From assembly GCA_007922195.1 (NCBI GenBank), contig ML682029.1, forward strand, positions 3,341,293 to 3,405,292: a stretch of 64,000 nucleotides of DNA, given 5' to 3'. The notes beneath the pieces were generated by a model. It ran no database searches, was not told where the DNA came from, and saw nothing but the letters and a program-made list of their open reading frames with translations. Numbering within the stretch: the first letter of the stretch is position 1; each line of letters begins with the position of its first letter. Made by a program: the position numbers and the translations under genes. Below, piece after piece: positions 1-12,196 of this stretch. The stretch is from Podocnemis expansa (Eukaryota; Chordata; Testudines; Podocnemididae).

Positions 1-47
<47 letters not shown>

Positions 48-70
48 TAATAATAGTCATCATCATCATG
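1..70. repeat. (ATA)n microsatellite
   Basis: An almost pure ATA/TAA trinucleotide run opens the window and passes into a short TCA/CAT run near position 60. The left end is cut by the window edge, so the full length is unknown. Confidence 0.95.
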
Positions 71-2441
71 AGCCACAAGGCTATGAGAAAGGAAGTAAAA
101 TCCCCTTCCCCAACTGCTGTCCTTGGAAGATAGAGAGAAACCATAGAAGGGTAGATTTTCCTCTTTTAGTTCTCTGGCTGTTTCTTGAACATGGAGAGAA
201 GTCAGGTGTGAGAGATAAGTCAAAGGGATAAGTCCATTGAAAATACTTCCATATTTTAAACTTTCCCCTTATGGAGCCAGCACTCAAATGATAACACGCT
301 GCTTTCAAATGGGTGACAGGGCTGAGCACAGGGTAATTCAGCTGGCTCAGTGATTCTGTACCTCTAATGAGTCATTTAATGCTGAGACATTGGCATCCAA
401 GGCTGTGACTTGTTCACAGCAGCTCTACCGCTTCCCACTCTGCAGCTGCTTTTATCGCTACCGTTTGCTATGACTTGCCATTGCAGACCCCTCGATGTCC
501 CTCACAGGGCTTTGAAGTCAAAGGCAATGTACAGAATATTGTCACATTAAAGCAGCATTGCCTGCCCTTGCCATTTTATTGTGAACATTGTCCAATTTCT
601 TGGGTTGGTTTTGGGTTTTTTGTACCACTCCAGCTATAGCATGAAAATAGATAGGTGAGAACCTCAGCTTTCATTTTTAAGAAGAAGAGAAAAGAGATTT
701 CTAGGGCACATGGTTGCAGAGAAAAACTTGAAAACATTGCTCTAGTGCAGCCTAAAGGCTCTGAAACAAGACAACAAAAAGCAAGCTGCCAAAATGCATT
801 ATTAAAAAATTGTGATTTTTGAATTCAGTTGCTTGATATTTTTGTGGGGTGGGGTGTGGAGGAAATCATGATTTTGAATGTTTGGATTTGGCCATACTAC
901 AATATTCTAATAAAAAGAAGAGTAAAATAATCAGTCATTCATGTTGCAGTTAATTGAGTTGAGCGAGAGACACAAAGTACGTGTGCATGTGTATGTATAT
1001 CTGATCACCCCACTTCCCCCTAGAGACTGAATCAGGACCTCTAAGTGCTGTGTCAGTGGCCCTGCACTGCTGACAGCTTAGGTGACAGGGGCAGGTGCTT
1101 TAAAAGCAGGAAGGCCTAGGTGGTGTTTCAGGTGTAACTTGTATATACTAAGCAACTGGGACATGCAGCATTGAAACGAATGTGGGATGAAGAATTACAT
1201 CTCCCCTTCTTGCCATTTTGGGGAGAAGCAGCTCAGACAGCCAGACAGAAAGCAGCAGCACAGAAGCAGCATATATGGAAGAGAAATTATTGAGCCAGTA
1301 GCCTGGATGAAGTGCCTGGCTGACCAGCCACCATGCCTGAATGCAGCTGGAATTGACTGAAGGGATGATACGCGATGACGGCCAGGTCTGGAAGGACACA
1401 TAACCAGTCAGTTGAGCTATGCAGACCATGCGACGGAGCTCCATTTTGCTTCTCCAGAGGTGTCCAGGCACAGAGTGCCCCCTTCAGCTAGCCATCCCCA
1501 GACCAGCTCAGCTCCTGACGCCACAGCACAGGGAGAAGTCAGCACCCCACCCAGCTAGTGTGGGAAATGGGAGACGAAGGAACAGAGCAGTAACCGGACC
1601 CCATTATGGCCTGTCTGTCAGCCTCACCCAGCCATCTGCCTTCAGGCTCCAGCATGAGTCTTCTGTCATGAATATCCATCCCCAGCAGGATTTGCAAGAC
1701 CCCTAACTCTGCTTCCACTTGGCAAAGGAGCAATGGTATTTATCTTTCCAAAGAGAGGTTAAGCTAGTCTTCAGTGGTTCAACTCCATGAGACCCAACCT
1801 CGGGGCAGACTATTAAGAAGCAGGGCCCAGCCCCCCAAATTTCCATGAGTTCAGTACTTAGATTCCAGGAATTATCTACTGTAAACTCCTCCCACAGGAA
1901 AGCAGCTTTTCCATGGAGTCACAGACAGTCCCTCTGGGCGCTCTGACCTGTCTGCCACTCAAGTGAGTTTATATTTATCATAGACGTCCCTGACGCCAAG
2001 GATCACAACGATATTCTGGCTAATCGCAGTTCCAAAGGGTGGGTCACTTACCCAGATCAATTGCACCTTAGCTCTCACACCCAACACAATCCTACAATAA
2101 ACAATCTGAAAATTCATTGCACAGGAAAAGGAAATAAGCGAGTCATTTACAAAGTTAAAGCAGGTAACCATACATTCAGGCAAATGAGTTTTCAATCAAA
2201 TTAAAAAAATAATGGAAGTTTCTCTAATAAGCAAACTCTATGTGACTAAAGATGGGGAATGTTTTGCTTATGCCTAGTAATCCTTGCACCGCAGAGCCCA
2301 AGCAGCATAAAAGACACAATTCCTCCTTGTTTGGACTCTTTACTCCTGTTTCCCCTTCTGCTTGGAGCTGCAGACTCAGCTACTGGGAGAAATTCATTTG
2401 CAAGACCCATCATCATGGTGAGGGGGAGAGTAAATCACAAA
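71..2441. other. no gene recognised
   Basis: Ordinary mixed-composition sequence without a supportable exon. The short open frames here have no recognisable domain and no splice context. Old, unrecognisable repeats may be present. Confidence 0.5.
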
Positions 2442-2687
2442 GGCCATGGCTACACTGATGGTGGCAAATTTGCCACCGACAGATTGATCTTTCCAGATCG
2501 TCTCAGTGCTTAATTAAGGGGCATAGCACTGTGTCAATGGGAATGCCTTTCCTGTCGACCCAGTGCAGTGAAGACGTGGCACTGAAGGGGAGTTAGGAAG
2601 TTGATGGGAGTTACACAAGCTACTCCACATACCATGTGTAACTCCCATTGACTGCCACCAAATTTCGCCACCGGTGTAGACCTGGCC
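2442..2687. mobile_element. Harbinger-like MITE (GGCCATGGCTACAC ends)
   Basis: The left end GGCCATGGCTACAC is matched in inverted orientation by GTGTAGACCTGGCC on the right. The element is flanked on both sides by AAA, a possible 3-bp target duplication. Inside, a segment ending in GGCAAATTTGCC near the left is mirrored by a GGCGAAATTTGG-type segment near the right. A related copy in the opposite orientation lies at 57584-57860. A 3-bp duplication and GG-starting ends fit the PIF/Harbinger group, but this class assignment is inference. Confidence 0.6.
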
Positions 2688-2753
2688 AAAGTCTTTTGTC
2701 CTCTTTAATGTTCTGCAACAGTCTACCTGCTGTTGACAGGCCTTCCTTCTCAG

Positions 2754-2817
2754 TAAAAAAACCAACAAGGAGTTTTTTTTACTGGACTAGACTACCACGG
2801 CTATCCCTTTTGAAATC
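2754..2817. mobile_element. short copy of the foldback retroposon family
   Basis: A 64-bp segment carries only the outer part of the family (ACAAGGAGT, a T run, then ACTAGACTA and CACGGCTATCCC). It is flanked by TTCCTTCTCAG on the left and TTCCTTTTCAG on the right, an 11-bp target duplication with one mismatch. The central palindromic body is missing. Confidence 0.7.
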
Positions 2818-3748
2818 TTCCTTTTCAGACCAGACATAATTTCTTCTGTTGGAAACCAGCATTTCACACCACATAATGCCGCTGTCCTCTCTGCTGAATT
2901 ATAGTCATAGAAGTTTACAACACTAACACTCAAATATTTCCTTACGAGATGGGATAGAGATGTCACAAGTGAGTTGAACACAGGCACCAGCTCACAAGCA
3001 TTCAGTGAAGACTAAACATTCTCTCCTAACCCTATTACCTATTCTGACGATACAAAACCACAACCAGACTGATGGCAGCTCCGTGTTTTTAAGTGTTCCA
3101 CTGAGCCATGGACCTGGTCTGCCAGCATCATGATGATTATGTGGACCTGAAGTACCCAGACTTGACTTTCTAATGTTCAACCAAACCCTGCAGTGTGTTG
3201 CATCACAGGAATCCTCAAGTCATTCCCAGCACGTTGGCTGCTGGTGCTGTCACACATTGCTCCTCCCTCCATCCATTTGCCACAAACAAATGGGAAATGA
3301 ATGTCTTCCCACCCTCCATGACCTTACCACCATCTCTCACCACTGCTTGGGGTTGTGTAAGTTCTTTTGGATTTACATGTTTAACCTTCAACACAATGTC
3401 ATCAACCCTGAGGAAGCCTGGAGCCAAACACAGTTTATTAGAAGTTACAAATAAATACCTCATGAGAGATCCAACAGATCCCTGGATTTGATCTCCCATG
3501 AAGCTTATGGGCAACCTGAAACTGCATCCATGCAAACCATGACAGATGAGTCCACTTGCTGTGTAAATGGAAAATTAAAGGGTCTCCAGTGTGTGACTTT
3601 GGCCACCTTGAAGAGCCCATGGACCACAGAATGACTTAGTGACCAATTCACAATACAAAGGAGCCATTCCAGCAGTATATTTTTCTACTCCAGGCACAAT
3701 CATCTGGCTTGACCAGCTGAATGTAAAATTATAGCTGTTGCTCTACAC

Positions 3749-3958
3749 CAGGGGTCTCAAACTCAAATCATCCCGAGGGCCGCATGAGGACTAGTAGAGG
3801 GCCGCATGGGGATTAGTATGTTAGCCCAAGGGCCGCACCACTGAAAACTTTCCATACAATGATATTGCAAATATCGGTAACGATTGTGTCATTGCGGGCT
3901 GCAGGAAATAGTTTTAGGGGCTGCAGGCGGCACGTGGGCCGTGTGTTTGAGACCCCTG
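3749..3958. mobile_element. hAT-like element, family CAGGGGTCTCAAACTC
   Basis: The ends are CAGGGGTCTCAAACTC and GTTTGAGACCCCTG, and the element is bounded by a perfect 8-bp duplication, CTCTACAC (3741-3748 and 3959-3966). No coding capacity. An 8-bp target duplication and CAGGGGTC-type ends are hallmarks of hAT non-autonomous elements. Sister copies lie at 11036, 17002 and 43175. Confidence 0.9.
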
Positions 3959-4237
3959 CTCTACACTGACATCTGCCCTATGAAGAAGAGAAGAACAGCA
4001 ATTATCTGAGCTTGGGAGTGACTGGTTATTGCTGTGCTCTTGGTCCTTGTCTCCTTGGTTCCCATCAAAGTCTCTTGTTCTGTTTTAACCCTCTCCTTTC
4101 CTTCCACTAAGCGTTTGTTCTTATTGCTGGCTGGTCCTTCATTCCTTTGAGTTAATGGTGCAGCGGCTGTTTGTTGAGTGAGTCAGCTGCCTACAGCATG
4201 GCAGCTACTAAGCACTCAGAAGATCAGCTGATGGAGG

Positions 4238-4560
4238 CAGGGCTGGCTCAAGGGGCTTTGGTGCCCTGAGCTGGATTTTGATTTTCATGGGCACGTGTTT
4301 CCCAGGACAGTGAACAGTGGGTCCAGGGGTGGAGCAGGCCAGCCTAGAGGCAGGGCGAGAAAGCAGAGCCCAACCCCTGGGCTGGTACGCTCCACCCCCG
4401 GGGGCAGAATGGCTGGTTTGGGGAGGGGTGGGACGCAGGGTCTGGCTTTTGGGCTGGCCTGCCCTGACCTGCCCCACACCTGGCATGGTGCCATGGCCGC
4501 CCCTAAGCAAATGACACCCTGAGCCAGGGCTTCATTTGCTTGTCGGGTGAACCAGCCCTC
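4238..4560. mobile_element. GC-rich hAT-like element (CAGGGCTGG ends)
   Basis: The left end CAGGGCTGGCTCA is matched by an inverted TGAACCAGCCCT on the right. The flanks GATGGAGG and CATGGAGG agree at 7 of 8 positions, as expected of a slightly decayed hAT duplication. The GC-rich interior creates several open frames on both strands that look like composition artefacts, not genes. Confidence 0.6.
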
Positions 4561-4611
4561 CATGGAGGGTATAAATGAACTCATCACATCTAAGGCAGGC
4601 CACCGAGGGCT

Positions 4612-4880
4612 CATCTATGCTACTGCTTTTATTGGTATAACTTATGTGGTTCAGGGGTCTTGAAAAAACACAGCTGTGAGCGACATAAGTTACAGTGATC
4701 TAAGCACTGGTATGGGCAGAGATATATCTCAGGGAGAGCTTCTCCTTCTAATGGAGCAACCACTGTTTAATTATGATGTTGGGTGCTCTCTCTCCTGTAC
4801 GGGTAGAATAGCTACAGGCGAGATTTTACAGCTGCATCGGCACAGCTGTGCTTTTGTAAGCTCTGTGGTATAGGTATAGT
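4612..4880. mobile_element. possible degraded MITE
   Basis: The left end resembles the ATCTATGCTACTGC form of the MITE family ends, and the right end reads GTATAGGTATAGTC. The interior holds ACATAAGT-type words in both orientations. The boundaries are approximate and the call is weak. Confidence 0.3.
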
Positions 4881-5884
4881 CTGAATCAGTTTAGGAGGTG
4901 GCCCAGGAGGTATCCTTACAGCACTCTCCTCTAGCTAGCTGGAAGAATTAAATCTCTATAAGCACAAAGCTTCTGAGACCTAACACGCACAACTGCCAAG
5001 GGTATGTTTTAACAAGATGTGTGCTTTTAGTAATACTTGATGCTAATGACACAGGCCAGATTTATAGTTATGTCCTTTACTTCTCCAGAGACAAGGGACA
5101 AGCCATGGTCAGCATTTGGACCTGGATCTAAACCTCCCCAAAGTTTGAGCATATTTGGACAGAAAATTTAAATCTGCCTAGCCTGCCAGTTATTCCTTCC
5201 ATTGTTTGGTTCCACTCTGGAAAGCAGCTTAAAACCAGGCCCGTCTTCCTCCCACCTCTCTGATCTGAGGGAGTCCTATAAACTTTTAGCTCAGTGGGCC
5301 GAGTAAGTTTGGTGGGCAAAGTGAATGGTGTGTGGGGGTGTGCATTCTCTATCCGCGTCCAGGCACATGCCAACGGCGGGGTAGTGAGGAAAGGGATGGG
5401 GACCCATTTCGAGAGAAGAGCTGCAGCAGATGATTGCAACTGCAAACCTGGGAGTCATTCAGAAGCAAAAATAAGCTGTAAAGGAGCACGTGGCATGTTT
5501 TTCTAAAAAAAAACATTTGACCAGTCAGCCATTGCTGTACACTAGGTACAGTTTGCTCCTAAAATTTGTAGGGAATGTGGTGCTAGTGAAACGATGACCA
5601 TTGAACCTGATGCTTTCGAGGTCCCCGCATGGCATCAGCAGCTTTGGCAGTGGGCTGGATCTGTGTCCCGGGGTTTTCCTCTGCGTACATGCCTCTCTGA
5701 ACATTTTGCTGCAGGAGGGGCCCTTTGTGTGTCCATCTGTGCTGCCAGGGAAGGTATGACTGTAGCATGAACCCAGGCGAGCTTTAATATAGCTAGAAGG
5801 GGTAACAATAATGAAGACAGGGAGATCCGGTTTGCAAAGAGGTGCACACTTGCCTGTGACCCTGAGTGTGTACTTTTATTGCTA
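4881..5884. other. no gene recognised
   Basis: No supportable exon or clear repeat boundary was seen. Short open frames at about 5.1-5.8 kb on both strands show no domain signature. Confidence 0.45.
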
Positions 5885-7291
5885 TTCATAGAATCATAGA
5901 ATCATAGGGTTGGAAGGGACCCCACAAGGTCATCTAGTCCAACCCCCTGCCAAAAAAAGCAGGACCACTCCCATTAGATCATCCCAGTCAGTGTTTTGTC
6001 CAGCTGGGCCTTGAACACCTCCAGAGATGGAGATTCCACCACCTCCCTAGGCAGCTTATTCCAATGCTTCACCACTCGCCTAGTAAGGAAGTTTTTCCTA
6101 ATATCCAGCCTGGACCGCCCCAGCTGTAACTTGAAACCATTGGTTCTCGTTCTGCCCTCTGTTACTACCGAGAACAGTCGAGCTCCATCCTCCTTGGAGC
6201 AACCCTTCAAGTAGTTGAAGGTTGCTATCAAATCCCCCCTCAGTCTTCTCTTCTGCAGGCTAAATAAGCCTAGTTCCTTCAGTCTTTCTTCATAGGGCTT
6301 GTGCTCCAGCCCTTTGATCATTTTGGTTGCCCTCCTCTGGACTCTCTCTAATTTGTCCATGTCCTTTTTGTAGTGGGGAGCCCAAAACTGGACACAGTAT
6401 TCCAGATGTGGCCTCACTAGTGCAGAATAGAGGGGAATGATCACATCCCTCGATCTGCTGGTAACACTTCTTCTGATGCAGCCCAGTATGCCATTGGCCT
6501 TTTTGGCAGCAAGAGCACACTGCTGACTCATATCCAGCTTCCCATCCACCATGACTCCCAGGTCCTTTTCTCCAGTGCTGCTATTTAGCTGATCACTCCC
6601 CAGCCTGTAGCAGTACATGGGGTTTTTTCGTCCCAAGTGCAGGATTTTACACTTATCCTTGTTGAACCTCATGAGATTCCTCTTGGCCCACTGCTCCAGT
6701 TTGTCTAGGTCTCCCTGAATCCTGTCTCTGCCCTCTAGGGTGTCTACCGTTCCCCCCAGTTTGGTATCATCTGCAAACTTACTAAGTGTGCAATCTATCC
6801 CATCATCCAGATCATTAATGAAAACATTGAACAGAACTGGCCCCAGGACCGACCCCTGGGGCACACCACTTGTTACTGCCTGCCAACTTGACATGGAGCC
6901 ATTGATTCCTACACGCTGAAACCGTTGTTCTAGCCAGTTTTCTATCCACCTTACAGTCCACGCATCTAACCCATACTTCCTTAATTTGCCAATGAGAATG
7001 CTGTGGGAAACCGTATCAAAAGCCTTGCTAAAGTCAAGGTATATCACATCAACGGCTCTTCCCGCATCCACAAATCCAGTCATCTCATCATAGAAGGCGA
7101 TGAGGTTGGTCAGGCATGATTTACCCTTGGTAAATCCATGCTGACTATTCCTGATTACTCTATTTTCCTCCAAGTGTTTCAGGATGGATTCTTTGAGAAG
7201 CTGCTCCATGATTTTTCCAGGGATTGAGGTGAGGCTGACAGGTCTGTAATTCCCTGGATCGTCCTTTTTGCCTTTCTGGGCCACCACATCC
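5885..7291 (-). mobile_element. CR1 LINE, 5'-truncated, young
   Basis: A CR1 copy on the minus strand. Its 3' end (low coordinates) has the tandem ATAGAATC motif followed by GGTTGGAAGGGACC, typical of CR1 3' ends. It is cut short at its 5' end near 7291. The flanks share TTATTGCTA (5876-5884 and 7292-7300), a 9-bp target duplication that fixes both boundaries. The open frame over most of the element is intact, so the copy is recent. It is nearly identical to the copy at 27131-28192. Confidence 0.92.
5974..7290 (-). pseudogene. CR1 ORF2 fragment: reverse transcriptase, C-terminal part
   Basis: About 437 codons stay open on the minus strand, encoding the reverse-transcriptase domain and C-terminal region of a CR1 ORF2 protein, which copies element RNA into DNA at the target. 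Visible RT landmarks are [11 protein letters not shown] (an aspartate-bearing catalytic motif), [10 protein letters not shown] and FADDT (the equivalent of the YADD box). The N-terminal endonuclease and the start of the RT are missing because the element is 5'-truncated, so there is no true start codon and the product cannot be a functional full-length protein. A complete CR1 ORF2 is roughly 1000 residues. The frame ends just before the 3' UTR. It is a dead copy despite the open frame; expression is not implied. Confidence 0.9.
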
Positions 7292-7924
7292 TTATTGCTA
7301 GTGTTAGCAACCCATGCTGATTGGATGAAAGTGTGATCTGCTCAGCCCACCCATGCTAGCATCAAACCTTCACTTGCTGTGTGGATGCACCCTGGGACAC
7401 CATATACTGGGGAAAGAGCAGGACACTGCCTGGAGCAGGAGACGAATGGAAAATACACCAGCCTGGGAAGCTGAGCTGAGAAAGATGATGCAGCCCTAGA
7501 TTAGATACACCTGCCTACGGCCCATCTTTCTCTATTTCTCTTCCTTTGTGGGAGGATAAATTAAAATCCACCAATGGAAAAGCATGTGGGATCCCTAAAA
7601 GGCACCTGCATTAAAAGGTGTCTTTTGGGGGAGATACGGAGAGAATCCTCTAGTCTGTGCTCAGGGATCTGGCTGAGAAATGAACTTCCAGAGGAATGTA
7701 GGTGAAACCAGAGAGCAGCCTGAGGTAATGCCGTCCAACCTCCTGGGCTGATAACCTTTTCCTACTGTAACCAGAGCAATATTTCCAGCATCATTCATTC
7801 ACCTCCCAAAACCTGCGCCAGGAAGAGCTTTCCATATCCTGAAACGGGAGAAAAGCCAAAGACTCAAGAAATCCTCTAGGGACTGCATCTCTGTTGCTAA
7901 CGTATTTTATGTGGAAGGCACTTC

Positions 7925-8185
7925 TCGTTAACCTCCGAGGACAGGATGAGAGGCAATGGGTTTAAATTGCAGCAAGGGCAGTTTGGCTTGGACATTAGGA
8001 AAAACTTCCTGACTGTGGAATAAATTGCCTAGGGATGCTCTGGAATCTCAGTTGGTGGAGATTTCTAAGAGCAAGCTGGACAGAGAGCTGTCAGGGACAG
8101 TCTGGTTAATACTTATTCTTACTTTGAGTGCAGGGATTGGAGCAGATGACCTATCGAGGTGCCTTCCGGTCCTGTGGTTTTGTGG
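7925..8185 (+). mobile_element. CR1 LINE 3' fragment, degraded
   Basis: Reads as the end of a CR1 ORF2 and 3' UTR on the plus strand: an equivalent of '[15 protein letters not shown]' is seen as GGTTTAAATTGCAGCAAGG followed by GACATTAGGAAAAACTTCCT, then a decayed GATTGGAGCAGATGACCT tail. The reading frame is broken. Confidence 0.75.
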
Positions 8186-8541
8186 GGATGGACAGGAGTG
8201 TAAAACCCACAAATGCATGGAAAACTGGGATGACACCTCAGGGGTGAGGGGCTGATTTTGAACCCAACCTGATCCCATATTTTTAGAGCAAGTCTAGCAT
8301 ATGAGTTAGGTCATTTACACTCCGGCCTCATATTCCTTGGCAGGAAAATCTCCAGAGGTTCAGTTGTTATTATTTGAATTCATAAGAGCTCAGACCTGAG
8401 CTGGGCTGCCTTGGGGCAGCTAAATAGTTTTGGAACCATGAGGTTCCCTAACCCGTCTAGCTCTCCAAAGTGATTTTCTTGCAATCCTCCGAGGCCCGTC
8501 CAAATTGCAGTGGCTGCACGGAAGGTGTGATTTGAAACGGA

Positions 8542-8828
8542 GGGAGGTCTACACTTAAAAGTCAGGCTGACATGGCTCTGGAGCTCAGAAGTGTGAAAAA
8601 TTAACATGCCCTAGCACTTTAGCTATACCGACCTAAGTCCCAGTGTAGATGCAGCGTGGGTGTGGGACGGATGTTACTGTTGCTAGGGAGGCGGCAATCC
8701 TATAGCCATGGAAAATCCCCTTTCATGGCTGTGGGATATATTTGCTCTACAGTGGCCTAGCCCCAGTGCTGAAGCTGAAGCTGTAGCATACAAATGGTCT
8801 AAGTGTGACTTTGTGTGTAGACGTCCCC
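8542..8828. mobile_element. MITE of the GGxxxTGTCTACAC type, degraded
   Basis: The left end contains GGAGGTCTACACTTAA and the right end GTGTGTAGACGTCCCC, approximate inverted repeats of the MITE ends found elsewhere in this window. The interior holds CTATACCGACCTAAG-like sequence. The boundaries are approximate. Confidence 0.45.
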
Positions 8829-9525
8829 ATTAGTTGGAACCTGGCTTATATCAGGCCAGCCTGCACCAGTATGTGCAAGCCAGGCTCATAGAAACGTGTC
8901 CATGAAGGCGTTTGCTTTGCTGTAAAAATCCCACCTACAGCAGAATTGGTGCCACTGCAGCTCACCCATAAATGCCTTCTCCCCCGTTCTCCATGTCAGA
9001 CCATGGAAGTGCAGGAGTTTCATTAGTGCTGCAGCACTAGGGCTAAAAACCGCCCTTTGGGGTTGTTTGGTTCATTTTAATGGAGCTATTCCTCCTCAGA
9101 TGTTTCATGTTCCTGACAATTAATTAACTCTGCTTTGAGCTTTTGAACTAGAGATACACCGTTCACATCAGAAAGCTTATTTTTAGTCAGTGTAAATTGG
9201 ACTCTCAGGTATTTTTTAGATTCTGGACCCAGGTGAATCTTGACTGTTGTCTCAATAAGTTTCCATGGGCCAAGACCAAGCTTTATGTTTCTGATGTTTC
9301 ATTAATGATCTTAAACCCAGAGACCAAACACAAACCGTAATTTTCAGTGTTAAAAACTAGCATGTATTTAATCTGCTGCTGATCTTTAGACATTAAAGAA
9401 AAAAAGAACTACAACTCTGATTTTGATTTTTCCATCCTGTAGCCAATTTGGGGTGGGGATGGGGGGAAATCCCCCTGGAGAAGAAGAAAAATGTCTTAAA
9501 CATAAAATATAATGACACCTTGAAA

Positions 9526-9624
9526 TTTATTTATCGCACGAGCTTCTAAAAGTGTTAGTCTTTAAAAGCACCACAGGACTCCTTGTTTGGTTTGCTCAAC
9601 CAGGCTAAGACGGCTACCTCAGTG
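9526..9624. mobile_element. half copy of the foldback retroposon family
   Basis: Contains the right half of the family: TTTATCGCACGAGCTT, GTTAGTCTTTAAAAGC, CCACAGGACTCCTTG and GACGGCTACC. The left, complementary half is absent, so this copy cannot fold back. Confidence 0.65.
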
Positions 9625-9632
9625 AGACCTTG

Positions 9633-9962
9633 GGCTGTGTTCACACACAGGGGGTTATTTCGATACGGTTGTTTCGAAACAACCGTATCGAAATAACACC
9701 TTATTTCAAAATAACTTAATTTGAATTAACAGTTTCTTAATTCGAATTAAGGAAAAAGCTCAAAGCGAAATAGCAGGTTCAGGCAACAGTTATTTCAAAA
9801 CAAGTCCCGTTGTTTCGAAACAATCATTTCGAAACAACGTTGTTTCGTCCCCGCATGGGGTTTAACTTGTTTCGAAATAACCATGTGTCGTGTGAACAGC
9901 CTAAATCTTATTTTGAAACAACCTCTGTTGTTTCGAAATAAGAGGGCTGTGTGAACACAGCC
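9633..9962. mobile_element. Harbinger-like MITE, TTTCGAAA subfamily
   Basis: The ends GGCTGTGTTCACAC and GTGTGAACACAGCC are perfect inverted repeats. TTG flanks both sides, a possible 3-bp target duplication. The interior is almost entirely variants of the self-complementary words TTATTTCGAAATAA and TTGTTTCGAAACAA in tandem, with one TTAATTCGAATTAA. No coding capacity. Confidence 0.75.
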
Positions 9963-9987
9963 TTGGTGTCCTGCGCTTCCTGCATCA

Positions 9988-10150
9988 TTACTATTTATAT
10001 TACAGCCACTCGTGAAGGCCCCTGCTAGTATTGGAGGCGCTGCACATACAAAGAATCAGAGAGGGTCACTGCCCCAAAGCACCTACAACTAACCCAGACA
10101 CAGGGTGAGAAAAAGGACAGATGGGGAACTGAGGCACAGAGCATTATACG
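9988..10150. mobile_element. ancient SINE-like repeat
   Basis: Begins ATTACTATTTATATTACAG and contains GGCGCTGCACATACAAAG and GGTCACTGCCCCAAAGCACC, matching the sequences at 14085-14340 and 58892-58990. The right part, GGGGAACTGAGGCACAGAGC, is MIR/CORE-SINE-like. Family identity is uncertain. Confidence 0.5.
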
Positions 10151-11027
10151 ACTCATCCAGGAAGCCCTTTAACCACATGCTCATCCGTCCTCTTCCGGCT
10201 TTGTTGCTGTGTGCCCAAAATGCTATTTTGCCCCTAAATTCTTGTCATTTTTTCCCCGTCTTCTACAAATTTTGCTTGTGAAGGCACCCAGAGATTTTAA
10301 GGACATTGGAGTAGGCCGTGTATGCATCAGCTTCATTCTGTCACTGCTTGTTGCCAGCCGCCTTTGCTGAAGAAGCGTGCGTATAGGATGGGGGTGGGTC
10401 GGGGAGGGTCAAACAACTCAATCCAAGATTGGCCTCCAACATGACCAGATGAAGCAAATGGCTAAAAATAATTTCCCTCCCTCCCAGTCACATGGACAGC
10501 TCCAACTAATGACACTGTCAGGATGCAGTGGGAAGAGGGGATGTTGTTAAAAAGCACGCTTTTCTATGATAGCTTCATGCAGTCCCTGGCTGAATTCAGT
10601 TGCCTTTTATACCTTTCCTGCAATTATTTTTCTGAAGGACCTTTGATCTGACGAACTATGAGGGCGTCCTTCATTTTTTCTGCCAAGTAACAGAGCACGC
10701 ATTTCTATCTCCTTTGCAGAAACCAGCCGAGCAACTTCTTTTTCATTTTTGAGGTTCATAGCAGTTGGGCTCAAAGGCCACCCAGAAATGAAATGGGATT
10801 TACATCCCATCTATGCATCTCTTTCCTGGTGGCGTGGCTGTGCTGTACAGTTTCTCAGCTGGCCCACAGGAATTGGTGCACTCCCTGCTTCCCTCTGGCC
10901 CATCTGGCTGCTGCTCCTGCTTTCGGGGTAGGGGCTCCAGGTTGTCCCTCATGATGCCTTGCTTACCGCCTGCCACACGAAGGCCAGCTTGCCCTTCAAA
11001 GAGTAGCCTTTCCCTCGTGGTGGCTCC
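10151..11027. other. no gene recognised
   Basis: No domain or convincing splice-flanked exon was seen. The 131-codon open frame starting at 10813 runs straight into the hAT element at 11036 and is not a gene. Confidence 0.5.
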
Positions 11028-11035
11028 CTCTAAGC

Positions 11036-11222
11036 CAGGGGTCTCAAATATGTGGCCCGCGGCCACATGCGGCCCCTACAGCTATTTCCTGTGGCCCGCA
11101 ATGACACGATTGTTACCGATATTTGCAATATCATTGCATGGAAAGGTTTCAGTGGTGCAGCCGTCAGGCTACCATACTAATTCTCATGCGGCCCTCATGG
11201 CGATTTGAGTTTGAGACCCCTA
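11036..11222. mobile_element. hAT-like element, family CAGGGGTCTCAAACTC (inverted copy)
   Basis: The same family as 3749-3958 in reverse orientation, recognised by CAGGGGTCTCAAA on the left, the shared GATATTTGCAATATCATTG core and GTTTGAGACCCCTA on the right. The flanks CTCTAAGC and CTCTGGGC agree at 6 of 8 positions, an aged target duplication. Confidence 0.82.
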
Positions 11223-12196
11223 CTCTGGGCTGCCTCTTTTCTCCTCTCGCACCTAGCGAATCCAGCAGTCGCTGGCTTAATCAGGGCCCTCCTTGCAACC
11301 CAAAAGGAAGATGACTGCTGGCTGAGGTTTGGTGTGGCCGGTGGCTTGGTGTAGGTGGCAGCCAGGCCGGGGGAAACTGGGTGGCTAGGCTCAGTGAGGG
11401 AGAGTGAACTGATTGGGCTGGGGGTCAGGGAGGGATAAAACAGGTTGAAGAGAGATGGAGAAGGAGGCAAAGATAAAGGCAGAGTCCTGGGAAAGATGGA
11501 GATCCCATGGGGAGCAGGGCAGAGCACAGGACTCAATGGTGGATCATCTGGGGAGTGTAAGGATACAAGGAAAAGGCTCTTGGGTGACCAGATGTGTTGA
11601 TTTTATACAGACAGTCTCAATATTTGGGCTTTTTTCTTATATAGGTGCCTATTACCTCCCACTCTTGCCCCAATTTTTCAGACTTGCAGTCTGAGGGTCT
11701 CTGTGAAGCCTGGCTGCTGCCCCAAGCTTTGGAGCAGGTGTTTGCATGGGGAATTTGATGCATTTAACTGTAGTGCGCGAGCAACACAGTGGCACGTCCC
11801 CTGCCACAGTCCAGACAGACTCATTGTCCTGTCTATCCCAGCGTCCTCCCAGGAGCCCAGGCCCGGCTGTCCAAAGGGAGCTGTCATGGCCATGATGAGA
11901 TCTAGAAGAGTCCCCGGCCATGGGGTGCCCTAAACGAATCAGACTGCACAGAGAGTTAATGAGATTTTACCAGCGCCAGAGACCAAGGCATTGACTTCAG
12001 CCTGTCGCTTTCAGTGAGAGAGATTGCTGGGGAAGAGCAAGTTGCAGCCCAGAAAGCCACCTACCTTTAACCGCCCCTGTCAGCTGCTGGTGTCTCAGTC
12101 GTTCAGCATCCTCGTCACATCTAAGAACTGCCAGTGACAGCCCTGAACTGGTGCAGCCTGGGGTTGGTGCCAAATATGGTCCCTCCCGGCCTTTTA